From Frondihabitans sp. 762G35 (lineage in GTDB: Bacteria; Actinomycetota; Actinomycetes; Actinomycetales; Microbacteriaceae), in contig NZ_CP014619.1 in the NCBI RefSeq assembly GCF_002074055.1, forward strand, positions 2,418,001-2,482,000: a DNA stretch of 64,000 nt. The letters run 5' to 3'. The notes under the pieces were generated by a model. That model saw only the letters and a program-made list of their open reading frames with translations, made no database searches and was not told the DNA's origin. A program made the translations under genes and the position numbers. Below, one piece after another: positions 51,129-59,994 of this stretch. The number at the start of each line of letters is the position of its first letter. Within the stretch, counting starts at the first letter, position 1.

Positions 51129-51917
51129 ATGTACGCACTGGAGCGACACGACTCGATCACCGACCTCCTGCGTGCCGAGGGCCGCGTCGTCGTCGCCGAT
51201 CTCGCCGCCCGCTTCGACGTCACGACCGAGACGATCCGCCGCGACCTCGACGCTCTCGAGCAGGCCGGTCGTCTCCAGCGGGTTCACGGCGGGGCCGTCG
51301 CCTCCGGGCACACCAGCGTCGCGGAGCTGAGCTTCGCGGAGCGGCAGGAGCAGCAGACCCCCGGCAAGACCGCCATCGCGCGCGCTGCCGCCCGGCTCGT
51401 CCCCCCGACCTTCGTCGGCTCCGTCGCCCTCGACGCCGGCACCACCACCGCGGCCATCGCGCAGGAGCTCGCCTCGTGGGAGCCGGAGACCCCGGGCGGC
51501 CACCTCACCGTCATCACCAACGCCGTCCCGATCGCGGCGCTGCTCCAGCAGAGCCCGCACATCGAGCTGCACCTGCTGGGCGGGCGCGTCCGCGGCCTCA
51601 CGAGCGCGGCCGTCGGCTCGGCCACCGTCGACCAGATCGCCGGCCTCCGCCCCGACATCGCCTTCGTGGGCGCCAACGGCGTCAGCGCCGGCTTCGGCCT
51701 CTCCACGCCCGACGAGCTCGAGGGCGCCGTCAAGGCGGCCTACCTGCGGGCGGCCCGCCGCGCCGTTGCCGTCGTCGACGCGACCAAGCACGGCGCCGAG
51801 GCCCTCGTGCGCTTCGGACGCCTCGACGAGATCGACACCGTCATCACCGACCAAGCCCCCGGCGCCGACCTCGCCCGGGCCCTCGCCGACTCCGATGTGG
51901 AGGTGATCGTCGCATGA
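51129..51917 (+). CDS. DeoR family regulator of the fructose operon
   Basis: 262 residues. The N-terminal DeoR helix-turn-helix reads RVVVADLAARFDVTTETIRRDLDAL followed by RVHGGAVA. The C-terminal sugar-phosphate-sensing domain resembles phosphoribose isomerase folds (VALDAGTTTAAIAQEL, GRVRGLTSAAVG, VDATKHG). As first gene of fruR-fruK-fruA it most likely represses the operon until fructose-1-phosphate binds. The ATG at 51129 has a well-placed GGAGGTC, whereas the longer upstream frame begins with a hydrophobic non-family sequence. It overlaps fruK by 4 bp. Confidence 0.9.
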   Translation: MYALERHDSITDLLRAEGRVVVADLAARFDVTTETIRRDLDALEQAGRLQRVHGGAVASGHTSVAELSFAERQEQQTPGKTAIARAAARLVPPTFVGSVALDAGTTTAAIAQELASWEPETPGGHLTVITNAVPIAALLQQSPHIELHLLGGRVRGLTSAAVGSATVDQIAGLRPDIAFVGANGVSAGFGLSTPDELEGAVKAAYLRAARRAVAVVDATKHGAEALVRFGRLDEIDTVITDQAPGADLARALADSDVEVIVA

Positions 51918-52882
51918 TCATCACGGTCACGCCCAACCCCTCGCTCGACCGTACGATCGAGCTCTCCGGCCCCCTGGCCCGCGGCGCCGTCCAGCGCTCG
52001 CTCTCCACCACCGACGAACCCGGCGGCAAGGGCGTCAACGTCTCGCGCGCGCTCGCGGCGTCGGGGGCCGACACGGTCGCGATCCTGCCCGGCGCCCTCG
52101 ACGACCCCGTGCTCGTCGGGCTCCGCGCCCGCGGCGTCAGCACCGTCAACCTTCCGATCGACGGGCGACTGCGCGCCAACGTGACACTCACGGAGCCCGG
52201 CGGCACGACGACGAAGATCAACGAGCCCGGCCCCGACCTCCAGGGGCACGCCCTCGCCCTCCTCGACCTCGTCGTCGAGCACGCGGGTGCCGCGACCTGG
52301 CTCGTCCTCGCCGGCTCGCTCCCGCCCGGCCTCCCCGACGACTTCCACGCCGGCGTGGTCCACGCCGTGCGCGAGACCTACGGCTCGGCGTCCCCGCGCA
52401 TCGCCGTCGACTCCTCGGGCGCCCCCTTCCGTGCCCTGATCGACTCCGGTGTCGTCGTCGACCTCGTGAAGCCGAACGCCGAGGAGCTCGCCGAGATCGT
52501 CGGCGGAGACCCGGCCGAGTACGAGAGCGACCCGGCGCGGGCCGTCGAGGGCGCCAGACTCCTGCTCGCGAGGGGGGTCGGCGCCGTCCTGCTCACCCTC
52601 GGCAGCGCCGGTGCCGTGCTCGTCGACCAGCAGGGCGCCTGGTTCGCCGCCGCCCCGAAGATCACCGCGCTCTCCACCGTCGGAGCCGGCGACTCGGCGC
52701 TCTCCGGCTACCTCCTCGCCGAGACGTCCGGCGCGACGGCCCCGCGTCGACTCGCGCAGGCCGTGGCCTCCGGCGCGGCCGCCGCGTCGCTGCCCGGCAG
52801 CATCGTGCCCACGCTCGACCAGACCCACCCGGAGCTCGTGACCGTCGACGCGGTCGCCCCCGCCGTCGCCGGTCGGCGCTGA
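51914..52882 (+). CDS. fruK: 1-phosphofructokinase
   Basis: 322 residues of the PfkB/ribokinase family. It has ITVTPNPSLDRTIEL at the start, the PfkB signature 1 region GGKGVNVSRALAASG, and STVGAGDSALSGYL carrying the catalytic Asp. It phosphorylates fructose-1-phosphate, the product of the adjacent PTS transporter, to fructose-1,6-bisphosphate, feeding glycolysis. Translationally coupled to the regulator (ATGA). Confidence 0.93.
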   Translation: MIITVTPNPSLDRTIELSGPLARGAVQRSLSTTDEPGGKGVNVSRALAASGADTVAILPGALDDPVLVGLRARGVSTVNLPIDGRLRANVTLTEPGGTTTKINEPGPDLQGHALALLDLVVEHAGAATWLVLAGSLPPGLPDDFHAGVVHAVRETYGSASPRIAVDSSGAPFRALIDSGVVVDLVKPNAEELAEIVGGDPAEYESDPARAVEGARLLLARGVGAVLLTLGSAGAVLVDQQGAWFAAAPKITALSTVGAGDSALSGYLLAETSGATAPRRLAQAVASGAAAASLPGSIVPTLDQTHPELVTVDAVAPAVAGRR

Positions 52883-52934
52883 CGCTCCCCCGAACGTTCC
52901 CCCCTCAGACCCCGCAGCAAAGGAGCTCCCCACC

Positions 52935-55007
52935 ATGTCCAGCCTCATCAGCACCGACCTCGTCGGGCTCGACGAGAACCTCGGAGACACGTCGTCCGAC
53001 GTGATCCGGGCCCTCGCCCGCCGCGTCGCAGGAGTCGGGCGCGCCGGTTCCGCCGAGACGCTCGCCGACGACGCCATCAAGCGGGAGGCGTCCGTGGGAA
53101 CGGGCGTGCCCGGCGGGATCGCCATCCCCCACGCCCGCTCCGCCTCCGTCACGGAGCCCACGCTCGCCATGACGCGTCTGGCGAAGAAGGTCCCCTTCGG
53201 CGCCCCCGACGGCGACGCCGACATCGTCTTCATGATCGCCGTGCCCGAGGGCGCCGACGCCGACCACATGACCGTGCTCTCGACGCTCGCGCGCGCCCTG
53301 ATCCGCGACGACTTCACGGCCGCCCTCCGGGCCGCCCGCACCCCCGCCGACATCGTGAAGCTCGTCGACGACGAGGTGGGCGGAGAGGTCGACCAGGCGC
53401 GCGGGGTCACCGGCACCGCGGCTCCTGCCGGAGCCTCGCCCGACGCCGCCCCGCGCCTCCGGCTCGTCGGCGTCACGGCCTGCCCCACCGGCATCGCCCA
53501 CACCTACATGGCGGCCGACGCCCTCGTCGCCGCCGCCAAGCGCGCCGGGGCCGACCTGCAGATCGAGACGCAGGGCTCCGGCCAGGTCGTCCCGCTCGAC
53601 CCGTCGGTCATCCAGGCGGCCGACGCCGTCATCTTCGCCGTCGACGTCGACGTCCGCGACCGCTCCCGCTTCGCCGGCAAGCCGCTCGTGCAGGGCCCCG
53701 TCAAGCGCGGCGTCGACGAGCCCGACCAGATGGTCCGCGAGGCGATCGCCGCGGCGACCGATCCGAAGGCCAGCCGCGTCACCGGCAGCGCCGCCTCCGG
53801 CCCCGTCGTGAGCGGCGGGCGCCAGAACTTCGGTTCGTCGCTCAAGCGCTGGCTCCTCACGGGCGTGTCGTACATGATCCCGTTCGTGGCGGGCGGCGGT
53901 CTCCTCGTCGCGCTCGGCTTCCTCCTCTCCGGCTACGGCATCGCCCTCACGGCGGACGGCCACACCGTCAACAACGCCGTCTACGCGCTGACGAACTACT
54001 CGCTGACGAACCTGCCGCCCGAGGGCCTCGCCTACTACCTCGGCGCCGCCGCCTTCCAGATCGGCGGGGTGTCGCTCGGATTCCTCGTGGCGGCCCTGGC
54101 CGGCTACATCGCCTACGCGATCGCCGACCGCCCGGGCATCGCGCCCGGCTTCGTCGCCGGCTCCATCGCGGTGTTCATGAACGCCGGATTCCTCGGCGGC
54201 CTCATCGGCGGCCTGCTCGCCGGTGCCGCGGCCTACTGGATCGGCAAGCCCCGCGTGCCGCGCTGGCTCCGCGGCCTCATGCCCGTCGTCATCATCCCGC
54301 TGCTCGCCAGCATCGTCGCCTCCGGCCTTATGCTCCTCGTGCTCGGCGGCCCCATCGCGGCCCTGATGAAGGGCCTGACCGACTGGCTCAACTCGCTCAA
54401 CGGCGCGTCCGCCATCCTGCTCGGCGTCATCCTCGGCCTGATGATGGCCTTCGACCTCGGCGGCCCGGTCAACAAGGTCGCGTACGCCTTCGCGGTCGCG
54501 GGGCTCTCCGCAGGATCCCTGGCCAACCCCGCCCCGCTCGAGATCATGGCCGCCGTCATGGGTGCCGGCATGGTGCCCCCGCTCGCGATGGCCCTCGCCT
54601 CCACCGTGCTCTACCGCAAGGGGTTCAGCGAGCCCGAGAGGGAGAACGGCAAGGCGGCGTGGCTGCTCGGAGCGTCGTTCATCTCCGAGGGCGCGATCCC
54701 CTTCGCCGCGGCCGACCCGCTGCGCGTGATCCCGGCGTCGATGGTCGGCGCGGCCGCCACCGGAGCGATCTCCATGGCCGCCGGAGTCACCTCCCGCGCC
54801 CCGCACGGCGGCATCTTCGTCTTCTTCGCCATCGGGGGCATCTGGATGTGGCTCCTGGCGATCGTCGTCGGAGCCGTCGTCTCGGCGCTCGTGCTCGTCG
54901 CGCTCAAGCGCTTCGTGCGCCGTCGCCCGGTCGGGGCCTCCGCGGCCGCGACGACCGAGGCCGACGCCCTCGTGGAGCAGCGTCGCCCCGTGCCCGCGAG
55001 CGCGTAG
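52935..55007 (+). CDS. fruA: PTS fructose transporter subunit IIABC
   Basis: 690 residues in one chain. The EIIA domain (1-150) has phospho-His H66 in GIAIPHARS. The EIIB domain (175-275) has phospho-Cys C183 in VTACPTGIAHT. The EIIC membrane domain (about 295-660) contains KRWLLTGVSYMIPFVAGGG and the conserved AFDLGGPVNKVAYAFA. It imports fructose as fructose-1-phosphate using phosphate from HPr (not encoded here). AAAGGAG ribosome-binding site. Followed by a strong terminator. Confidence 0.96.
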   Translation: MSSLISTDLVGLDENLGDTSSDVIRALARRVAGVGRAGSAETLADDAIKREASVGTGVPGGIAIPHARSASVTEPTLAMTRLAKKVPFGAPDGDADIVFMIAVPEGADADHMTVLSTLARALIRDDFTAALRAARTPADIVKLVDDEVGGEVDQARGVTGTAAPAGASPDAAPRLRLVGVTACPTGIAHTYMAADALVAAAKRAGADLQIETQGSGQVVPLDPSVIQAADAVIFAVDVDVRDRSRFAGKPLVQGPVKRGVDEPDQMVREAIAAATDPKASRVTGSAASGPVVSGGRQNFGSSLKRWLLTGVSYMIPFVAGGGLLVALGFLLSGYGIALTADGHTVNNAVYALTNYSLTNLPPEGLAYYLGAAAFQIGGVSLGFLVAALAGYIAYAIADRPGIAPGFVAGSIAVFMNAGFLGGLIGGLLAGAAAYWIGKPRVPRWLRGLMPVVIIPLLASIVASGLMLLVLGGPIAALMKGLTDWLNSLNGASAILLGVILGLMMAFDLGGPVNKVAYAFAVAGLSAGSLANPAPLEIMAAVMGAGMVPPLAMALASTVLYRKGFSEPERENGKAAWLLGASFISEGAIPFAAADPLRVIPASMVGAAATGAISMAAGVTSRAPHGGIFVFFAIGGIWMWLLAIVVGAVVSALVLVALKRFVRRRPVGASAAATTEADALVEQRRPVPASA

Positions 55008-55018
55008 CGAGACCCGTC

Positions 55019-55077
55019 GAGATCGCACCCGACGTCGCCCGGCCCCGGCCGCGGCGACGTCGGGTGCGATCTCTTTC
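55019..55077. terminator. Bidirectional terminator between fruA and nifS
   Basis: A perfect 20-bp stem starting GAGATCGCACCC is separated by a 15-nt loop, with a short T-rich tail (TTTC) on the plus strand and a corresponding purine-rich side. It serves the convergent fru and nad operons. Confidence 0.85.
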
Positions 55078-55099
55078 GTGCGGGGCGCAAGCGGCCGGG

Positions 55100-56242
55100 C
55101 TACCGGGCGAGTGCGCGGACGGCGTCGAGCGACTCGGCGAGAGACGCCGCGACTCCTGCCAACTGCTCCTCCGTGACGTCGGGCGACCAGGTGAAGCGGA
55201 CCGCCGTCTGCGCGACGTCCGCCTCGACGCCGAGGGCCGTCAGGACGTGCGACGGCTCGTCGCTGCCCGCGGCGCACGCCGAACCGCTCGAGGACACGAC
55301 GCCGCGTCGCTCCAGCTCGAGGAGGACCGACTCGCCGCTCGTCCCAGGGAAGACGAACGACGCGTGGGCGGGCAGGCGTCGATGAAGGGGGCCGGTGAGT
55401 CGGGCATCCTGCGCCAGGGAGAGGACCCGGTCGACGAACGCGTCGCGGACCGCTGCGGCGTCGGCCGCGCGACGCTCCCGCTCGGCCTCGGCCAGCGCGA
55501 CGACGGCGCCGAGGGCCACGGCGCCGGCGACGTTCTCGGTGCCGGAGCGGCGGCCCCGCTCCTGACCGCCGCCGTGGACGAGGGGCTCGAGCGGGAGGCG
55601 GCCCGCGACGAAGAGCGCCCCGATCCCCTTGGGCGCACCGAGTTTGTGCCCGGACAGGGTCAGCGCCTGGACGCCGAGCCGGTCGACGCGGGTGTCGAGC
55701 CAGCCGGCCGACTGAACGGCGTCGGTGTGGAACGGCACGCCGGCCTCCCGCGCGAGAGCGGCGAGCTCGGCGATCGGCTGGACCGTGCCCACCTCGTTGT
55801 TCGCGTGGGCGATCGACACGAGGGTGGTGTCGGGCCGCAGTGCGCGCGCGAGAGCCGCGGGAGAGACGGTGCCGTCGGGGTCGAGGTCGACGAGGGTGAC
55901 GTCGAAGCCGTGGCCCCTGCGGAGGAAGTCGACCGACTCGAGGACCGCCTCGTGCTCGATCGCCGTCGTCACGAGGTGCCGACCCCGCGGTGCCCCGAGG
56001 GCGATGCCCTTGACGGCGAGGTTGTCGGCCTCGGTCCCCGACCCGGTGAACACGACCTCGCCCGGCCGGCAGCCGAGCCAGCCGGCCACCTGCTCGCGGG
56101 CCCGGACGAGCCCCCGGGCGGCCGACTCCCCCACCGTGTGCCGGCTCGACGGATTGCCGAAGTCGCCGGTCAGGTAGGGCCACATCGCCTCGAGCGCCTC
56201 GCGGCGGACGGGTGACGTGGCGGCCGCGTCGAGGTAGAGCAC
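55100..56242 (-). CDS. Cysteine desulfurase (NifS/IscS type)
   Basis: 380 residues, a PLP enzyme that removes sulfur from cysteine to form a persulfide for Fe-S cluster building. The PLP Lys is K200 in LSGHKLGAPKG; the catalytic Cys is C323 in SSGSACAAGS. GTG start three bases after the nadC stop. As the last gene of the nad operon it most likely supplies the [4Fe-4S] cluster of quinolinate synthase NadA, as nifS does next to nadBCA in Bacillus. Confidence 0.93.
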   Translation of the reverse strand: MLYLDAAATSPVRREALEAMWPYLTGDFGNPSSRHTVGESAARGLVRAREQVAGWLGCRPGEVVFTGSGTEADNLAVKGIALGAPRGRHLVTTAIEHEAVLESVDFLRRGHGFDVTLVDLDPDGTVSPAALARALRPDTTLVSIAHANNEVGTVQPIAELAALAREAGVPFHTDAVQSAGWLDTRVDRLGVQALTLSGHKLGAPKGIGALFVAGRLPLEPLVHGGGQERGRRSGTENVAGAVALGAVVALAEAERERRAADAAAVRDAFVDRVLSLAQDARLTGPLHRRLPAHASFVFPGTSGESVLLELERRGVVSSSGSACAAGSDEPSHVLTALGVEADVAQTAVRFTWSPDVTEEQLAGVAASLAESLDAVRALAR

Positions 56243-56245
56243 GGG

Positions 56246-57118
56246 TCAGCGACCGACCGGGGTCGGCACGTCGACCGAGACGTCGAGACCGAGGTCGAGC
56301 GCCCGGACGCTGTGGGTCAGGGCCCCCACCGAGATGAGGTCGACGCCCGAGCGGGCGATCTCCGCGACGGTGGCGAGCGACACGCCGCCGCTCGCCTCGA
56401 CGAGAGCCCGGCCCGCGACCAGCGCGACGCCGGCCATCAGGTCGTCGGGGGCGAAGTTGTCGAGCATGATCGTGTCGACGCCCGCCGCGAGGACCGCCTC
56501 GATCTGATCGAGCCGGTCCACCTCCACCTCGACGTGCGTCGTGTGCGAGAGCCGCGCCTTCATGGCCAGCAGCGCCTCGGTCACGGTGAGGCCCTGGGCG
56601 AGCAGGATCGCGAGGTGGTTGTCCTTCACGAGGACGGCGTCCGAGAGCGAGAAGCGGTGGTTCCGGCCGCCACCGGCGAGGACCGCGTCGCGCTCCAGGG
56701 CGCGGAGGCCGGGCGTGGTCTTGCGGGTGTCGACGATCCGGGCGCGGGTCCCCTCCGTGAGAGCCACGTACTCGGCGGTCAGCGTCGCGATCCCCGAGAG
56801 CCGCTGCACGAGGTTGAGCGCGATCCGCTCCGCCCGCAGGATGCTCCGGGCCGAGCCCCGCAGGCGGAACAGCTCGTCGCCCGGCGCGAAGCGCTCCCCG
56901 TCGTGGGCGAGCACGTCGACCCCGATTCCGGGATCGACCTCCCGGGCCGTGGCGAGCAGCACGCGGGTACCGCTGAGGACACCGCTCTCGCGCGCCACGA
57001 CCGACGCGGTCGCCGTCGCCTCCACGGGGATCAGCGCCTCGCTCGTCACGTCGCCCCAGGGGGCGTCCTCGCGGAGGGCGCGGCGGACGACCTCGGTGAT
57101 CGCGTCGTCAGTGAGCAT
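56246..57118 (-). CDS. nadC: Nicotinate-nucleotide diphosphorylase (carboxylating)
   Basis: 290 residues. Quinolinate phosphoribosyltransferase joins quinolinate with PRPP, releasing CO2, to give nicotinate mononucleotide. Conserved stretches are RAERIALNLVQRLSGIAT, DTRKTTPGLR, GGGRNHRFSLSDAVLVKDNH and VEVEVDRLDQ. It starts ATG within the 3' end of nadB and precedes the cysteine desulfurase. Length typical. Confidence 0.96.
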   Translation of the reverse strand: MLTDDAITEVVRRALREDAPWGDVTSEALIPVEATATASVVARESGVLSGTRVLLATAREVDPGIGVDVLAHDGERFAPGDELFRLRGSARSILRAERIALNLVQRLSGIATLTAEYVALTEGTRARIVDTRKTTPGLRALERDAVLAGGGRNHRFSLSDAVLVKDNHLAILLAQGLTVTEALLAMKARLSHTTHVEVEVDRLDQIEAVLAAGVDTIMLDNFAPDDLMAGVALVAGRALVEASGGVSLATVAEIARSGVDLISVGALTHSVRALDLGLDVSVDVPTPVGR

Positions 57119-58676
57119 GCTGGGGAACCTCTCGAGCCCACTCGAGCGAGTGCGCGTGGTCGTCGGACGGGTGGGGGAAATCGCTCCGGAAGTGCGCGCC
57201 ACGGGACTCCTCGCGGGCGAGCGCCGCGCGGACGACGAGGCGGCCCACGTCGAGGAGGTTGGCCGTCTCGAGGGCGCCGCGGGTGGCGGCAGCGGAGCCC
57301 GTGTCGGATGCCTCGTCGGCAACGCAGGAGATCCGCGCGTCGACCGACGCCCTGGCCAGCACCTCCTGCGCCTGCCGCAGCGGATCGCCTGATCTCTCGA
57401 CGCCGGCCGACTCCCAGAGGAGCCGCTGCAGCCCGTCGCGCGACAGGACCGCCCCGCTCGAGGCATCTCGCGGCACGACGGCACCACCCGACACGCCCTG
57501 TGGCGCGTCCACGGAGATCGCCTCGACGGCGCGCCACCCGAAGACGGCCGCCTCGAGCAGCGAGTTGGAGGCCAGCCGGTTCGCGCCGTGCACCCCGGTC
57601 GACGCGACCTCTCCGACGGCATAGAGCCCGTCGAGGCTCGACCGCCCGAAGAGGTCGGTGGAGACGCCGCCCATGAAGTAGTGCGCCGCCGGCGTGACCG
57701 GGATCGGCTCGCGGGTCCAGTCGAGGCCCGCCGCCCGCGTGGCCGCGGTGATCGTGGGGAACCGCGACACCAGACGGTCGGCGCCGATCCCGGTCGCATC
57801 GAGCAGCGCAGGATGCCCGGCCTGCCCCCGCATCATCGCGGCGATCCCGCGCGCCACGACGTCGCGCGGAGCGAGTTCCGCGCGCCGGTCCACGCCCGCC
57901 ATGAACCGTCGCCCGCCGGCGTCGAGGAGCACCGCGCCCTCGCCCCGCACCGCCTCCGAGACCAGGAAGCTCCCGGGCAGCGCGAGGGCCGTCGGGTGGA
58001 ACTGGTAGAACTCCACGTCGTCGACCCGTGCGCCCGCCCGCCAGGCGGCGGCCAGGCCGTCGCCGGTCGCGCCGGCGGGGTTGGTCGTGTGCGCGTAGAG
58101 CTGACCCGCGCCCCCCGTCGCCAGGACGACCGCGTCGGCCTCCACCTCGCGGCGGATGCCGTCGAGCAGGAGCTCCACGCCCGTCACGCGGGGCACGCGC
58201 CCCTCGACGACGAGGAGGTCGGCGACGAAGGCGTGCTCGAGGACCGTGACCCGCGACTCCCGGAGCCGCTCGATCAGGGCGCTGACGATCGCGAGTCCGG
58301 TGGCGTCGCCGCCCGCGTGCAGCACGCGCGCCCGACCGTGCGCGGCCTCGAGGCCGCGAGCCCAGTCGTCGCCGTCGCGGTCGAAGGCGACGCCCCAGCG
58401 GACGAGGTCGGCGATGCGATCGGGACCCTCCGTGCAGAGGACGTCGACGGCCTCGGCCGCCGAGAGTCCGGCGCCGGCCGACAGCGTGTCGGCGGCGTGC
58501 AGAGCCGGTGCGTCGTCGCTGAACACGGCCGCGGCGATGCCGCCCTGCGCCCAGCGCGAGTTGCTGTCGTCGAGACCGCCCTTGGCCACGAGGGTGACGT
58601 CGTGGCCGAGAGCCTCGGCCCGGAGCGCCGTCGTGAGGCCGGCCAGGCCGGATCCGGCGACGAGGATGCGCGTCAC
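57108..58676 (-). CDS. nadB: L-aspartate oxidase
   Basis: 522 residues. An FAD flavoprotein converting L-aspartate to iminoaspartate, the first committed step of NAD synthesis. The FAD motif is VAGSGLAGLTTA (residues 6-17). WAQGGIAAA, EFYQFHPTALALPGSFLVSEAVRGEGA and AAHYFMGGV follow, then TGVHGANRLASNSLLE. GTG start. A stretch in the C-terminal region (GVERSGDPLRQAQEV through ARISCVADEA) coincides with a degenerate TIR element (57318-57398). Confidence 0.95.
   Translation of the reverse strand: MTRILVAGSGLAGLTTALRAEALGHDVTLVAKGGLDDSNSRWAQGGIAAAVFSDDAPALHAADTLSAGAGLSAAEAVDVLCTEGPDRIADLVRWGVAFDRDGDDWARGLEAAHGRARVLHAGGDATGLAIVSALIERLRESRVTVLEHAFVADLLVVEGRVPRVTGVELLLDGIRREVEADAVVLATGGAGQLYAHTTNPAGATGDGLAAAWRAGARVDDVEFYQFHPTALALPGSFLVSEAVRGEGAVLLDAGGRRFMAGVDRRAELAPRDVVARGIAAMMRGQAGHPALLDATGIGADRLVSRFPTITAATRAAGLDWTREPIPVTPAAHYFMGGVSTDLFGRSSLDGLYAVGEVASTGVHGANRLASNSLLEAAVFGWRAVEAISVDAPQGVSGGAVVPRDASSGAVLSRDGLQRLLWESAGVERSGDPLRQAQEVLARASVDARISCVADEASDTGSAAATRGALETANLLDVGRLVVRAALAREESRGAHFRSDFPHPSDDHAHSLEWAREVPQHAH
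57318..57398. repeat. 81-bp TIR element, copy J (inside nadB, degenerate)
   Basis: GGCAACGCAGG (10 of 11) at the left, and CGGATCGCCTGA at the right matching the inner boundary of copies E and H, although the last six bases are diverged. The 59-bp separation equals that of copy D. The weakest member. Confidence 0.45.
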
Positions 58677-58683
58677 GGGGGCC

Positions 58684-59994
58684 TCAGACCGAGACCACGT
58701 GGCCGGGCTTCGCCGCGAGCATGCGCTCCAGCGCTACCCGGGCGGGCTCGGCGACGTCGCCGGCGACGGTGATCCGGTTGAGGACCTCGGAGGGTCGGTC
58801 GGCCGTGCCGACGAGAGCCTCGAGGGCCCAGGCGATGTAGCCGGGGTGGATGCGGTACATCGTCGAGCAGGGGCACACGACCGAGTCGAGGCAGAAGATC
58901 GTGTGCTGCGGATACTGCTGCGCGAGCCGCTGCACGAGGTTGATCTCGGTCCCGATGGCGAAGGTGGACCCCGCGGGCGCCGCCTCGATCGCCTTCACGA
59001 TGAAGTCGGTCGAGCCGTAGGAGTCGGCCGCGTCGACGACGGGCAGGGGGCACTCGGGGTGGACGACGACGTGCACGCCGGGGTGCTCGCGCCGCGCGGC
59101 CTCGATCTGCGCGACCGTGAAGCGCTTGTGCACCGAGCAGAAGCCGTGCCAGAGGATCACGCGCGCGTCGTCGAGCTCCTCGGGCGTGGAGCCGCCGAGG
59201 GGCCGGCGGGGGTTCCAGAGCGGCATCCGGTCGAGGGGCACGCCCATCGCCTTGGCAGTGTTGCGGCCGAGGTGCTGATCCGGGAAGAAGAGCACGCGGC
59301 GCCCGCGCTCGAACGCCCAGGCGAGGACGGTCTCGGCGTTGGACGAGGTGCAGACGATGCCGCCGTGACGACCGCAGAAGCCCTTGAGCGCGGCGGAGGA
59401 GTTCATGTAGGTGACCGGGATCACCGGGACCCGGCCGTCGGCATCCTGCGCCTCGAGATCTCCGTAGAGACCCTCGAGCTGCTCCCACGCGGCCTCGACG
59501 CTGTCGATGTCGGCCATGTCGGCCATCGAGCAGCCCGCGGCGAGATTCGGCAGGATGACGGCCTGCTCCGGCGTCGAGAGCAGGTCGGCCGTCTCCGCCA
59601 TGAAGTGCACGCCGCAGAAGACGATCGCCTCGGCCTCGGGCGACGCCTTCGCCTTGACGGCGAGCTGGAACGAGTCGCCCACGTAGTCGGCGTACTGCAC
59701 GACCTCGTCGCGCTGGTAGAAGTGCCCGAGCATCAGCACGCGGTCGCCCAGGACGGCCTTGGCCCGCAGGATGCGCTCGTGCAGCTCGTCGGCGGACGCC
59801 TCGCGGTACGTCGCAGGGATCTCACCTTGGAGCGGCGACCCGGCGGGGACGACGTCGAACATCGACGAGCCGGGGCCGTAGGACGGGACGCCGGTGTCGA
59901 AGGCCCAGGGCTCCTCGCGGAGATCGGTCGTGCACACCTCCCCGGGCGCCTCGCCGTTCGTGATGCGACGGATGGTGGTGTCGACGGAGGTCAT
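58684..59994 (-). CDS. nadA: Quinolinate synthase
   Basis: 436 residues. Condenses iminoaspartate with dihydroxyacetone phosphate using a [4Fe-4S] cluster. Conserved parts include LMLGHFYQRDEVVQYADYVGDSFQL, IVFCGVHFMAETA, and the probable cluster ligands in AAGCSMADM, GGIVCTSSNAE and SVVCPCSTM. The start overlaps the stop of nrtR (ATGA). Longer than the shortest bacterial NadA proteins owing to an N-terminal extension of about 65 residues, as usual in actinobacteria. Confidence 0.96.
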   Translation of the reverse strand: MTSVDTTIRRITNGEAPGEVCTTDLREEPWAFDTGVPSYGPGSSMFDVVPAGSPLQGEIPATYREASADELHERILRAKAVLGDRVLMLGHFYQRDEVVQYADYVGDSFQLAVKAKASPEAEAIVFCGVHFMAETADLLSTPEQAVILPNLAAGCSMADMADIDSVEAAWEQLEGLYGDLEAQDADGRVPVIPVTYMNSSAALKGFCGRHGGIVCTSSNAETVLAWAFERGRRVLFFPDQHLGRNTAKAMGVPLDRMPLWNPRRPLGGSTPEELDDARVILWHGFCSVHKRFTVAQIEAARREHPGVHVVVHPECPLPVVDAADSYGSTDFIVKAIEAAPAGSTFAIGTEINLVQRLAQQYPQHTIFCLDSVVCPCSTMYRIHPGYIAWALEALVGTADRPSEVLNRITVAGDVAEPARVALERMLAAKPGHVVSV

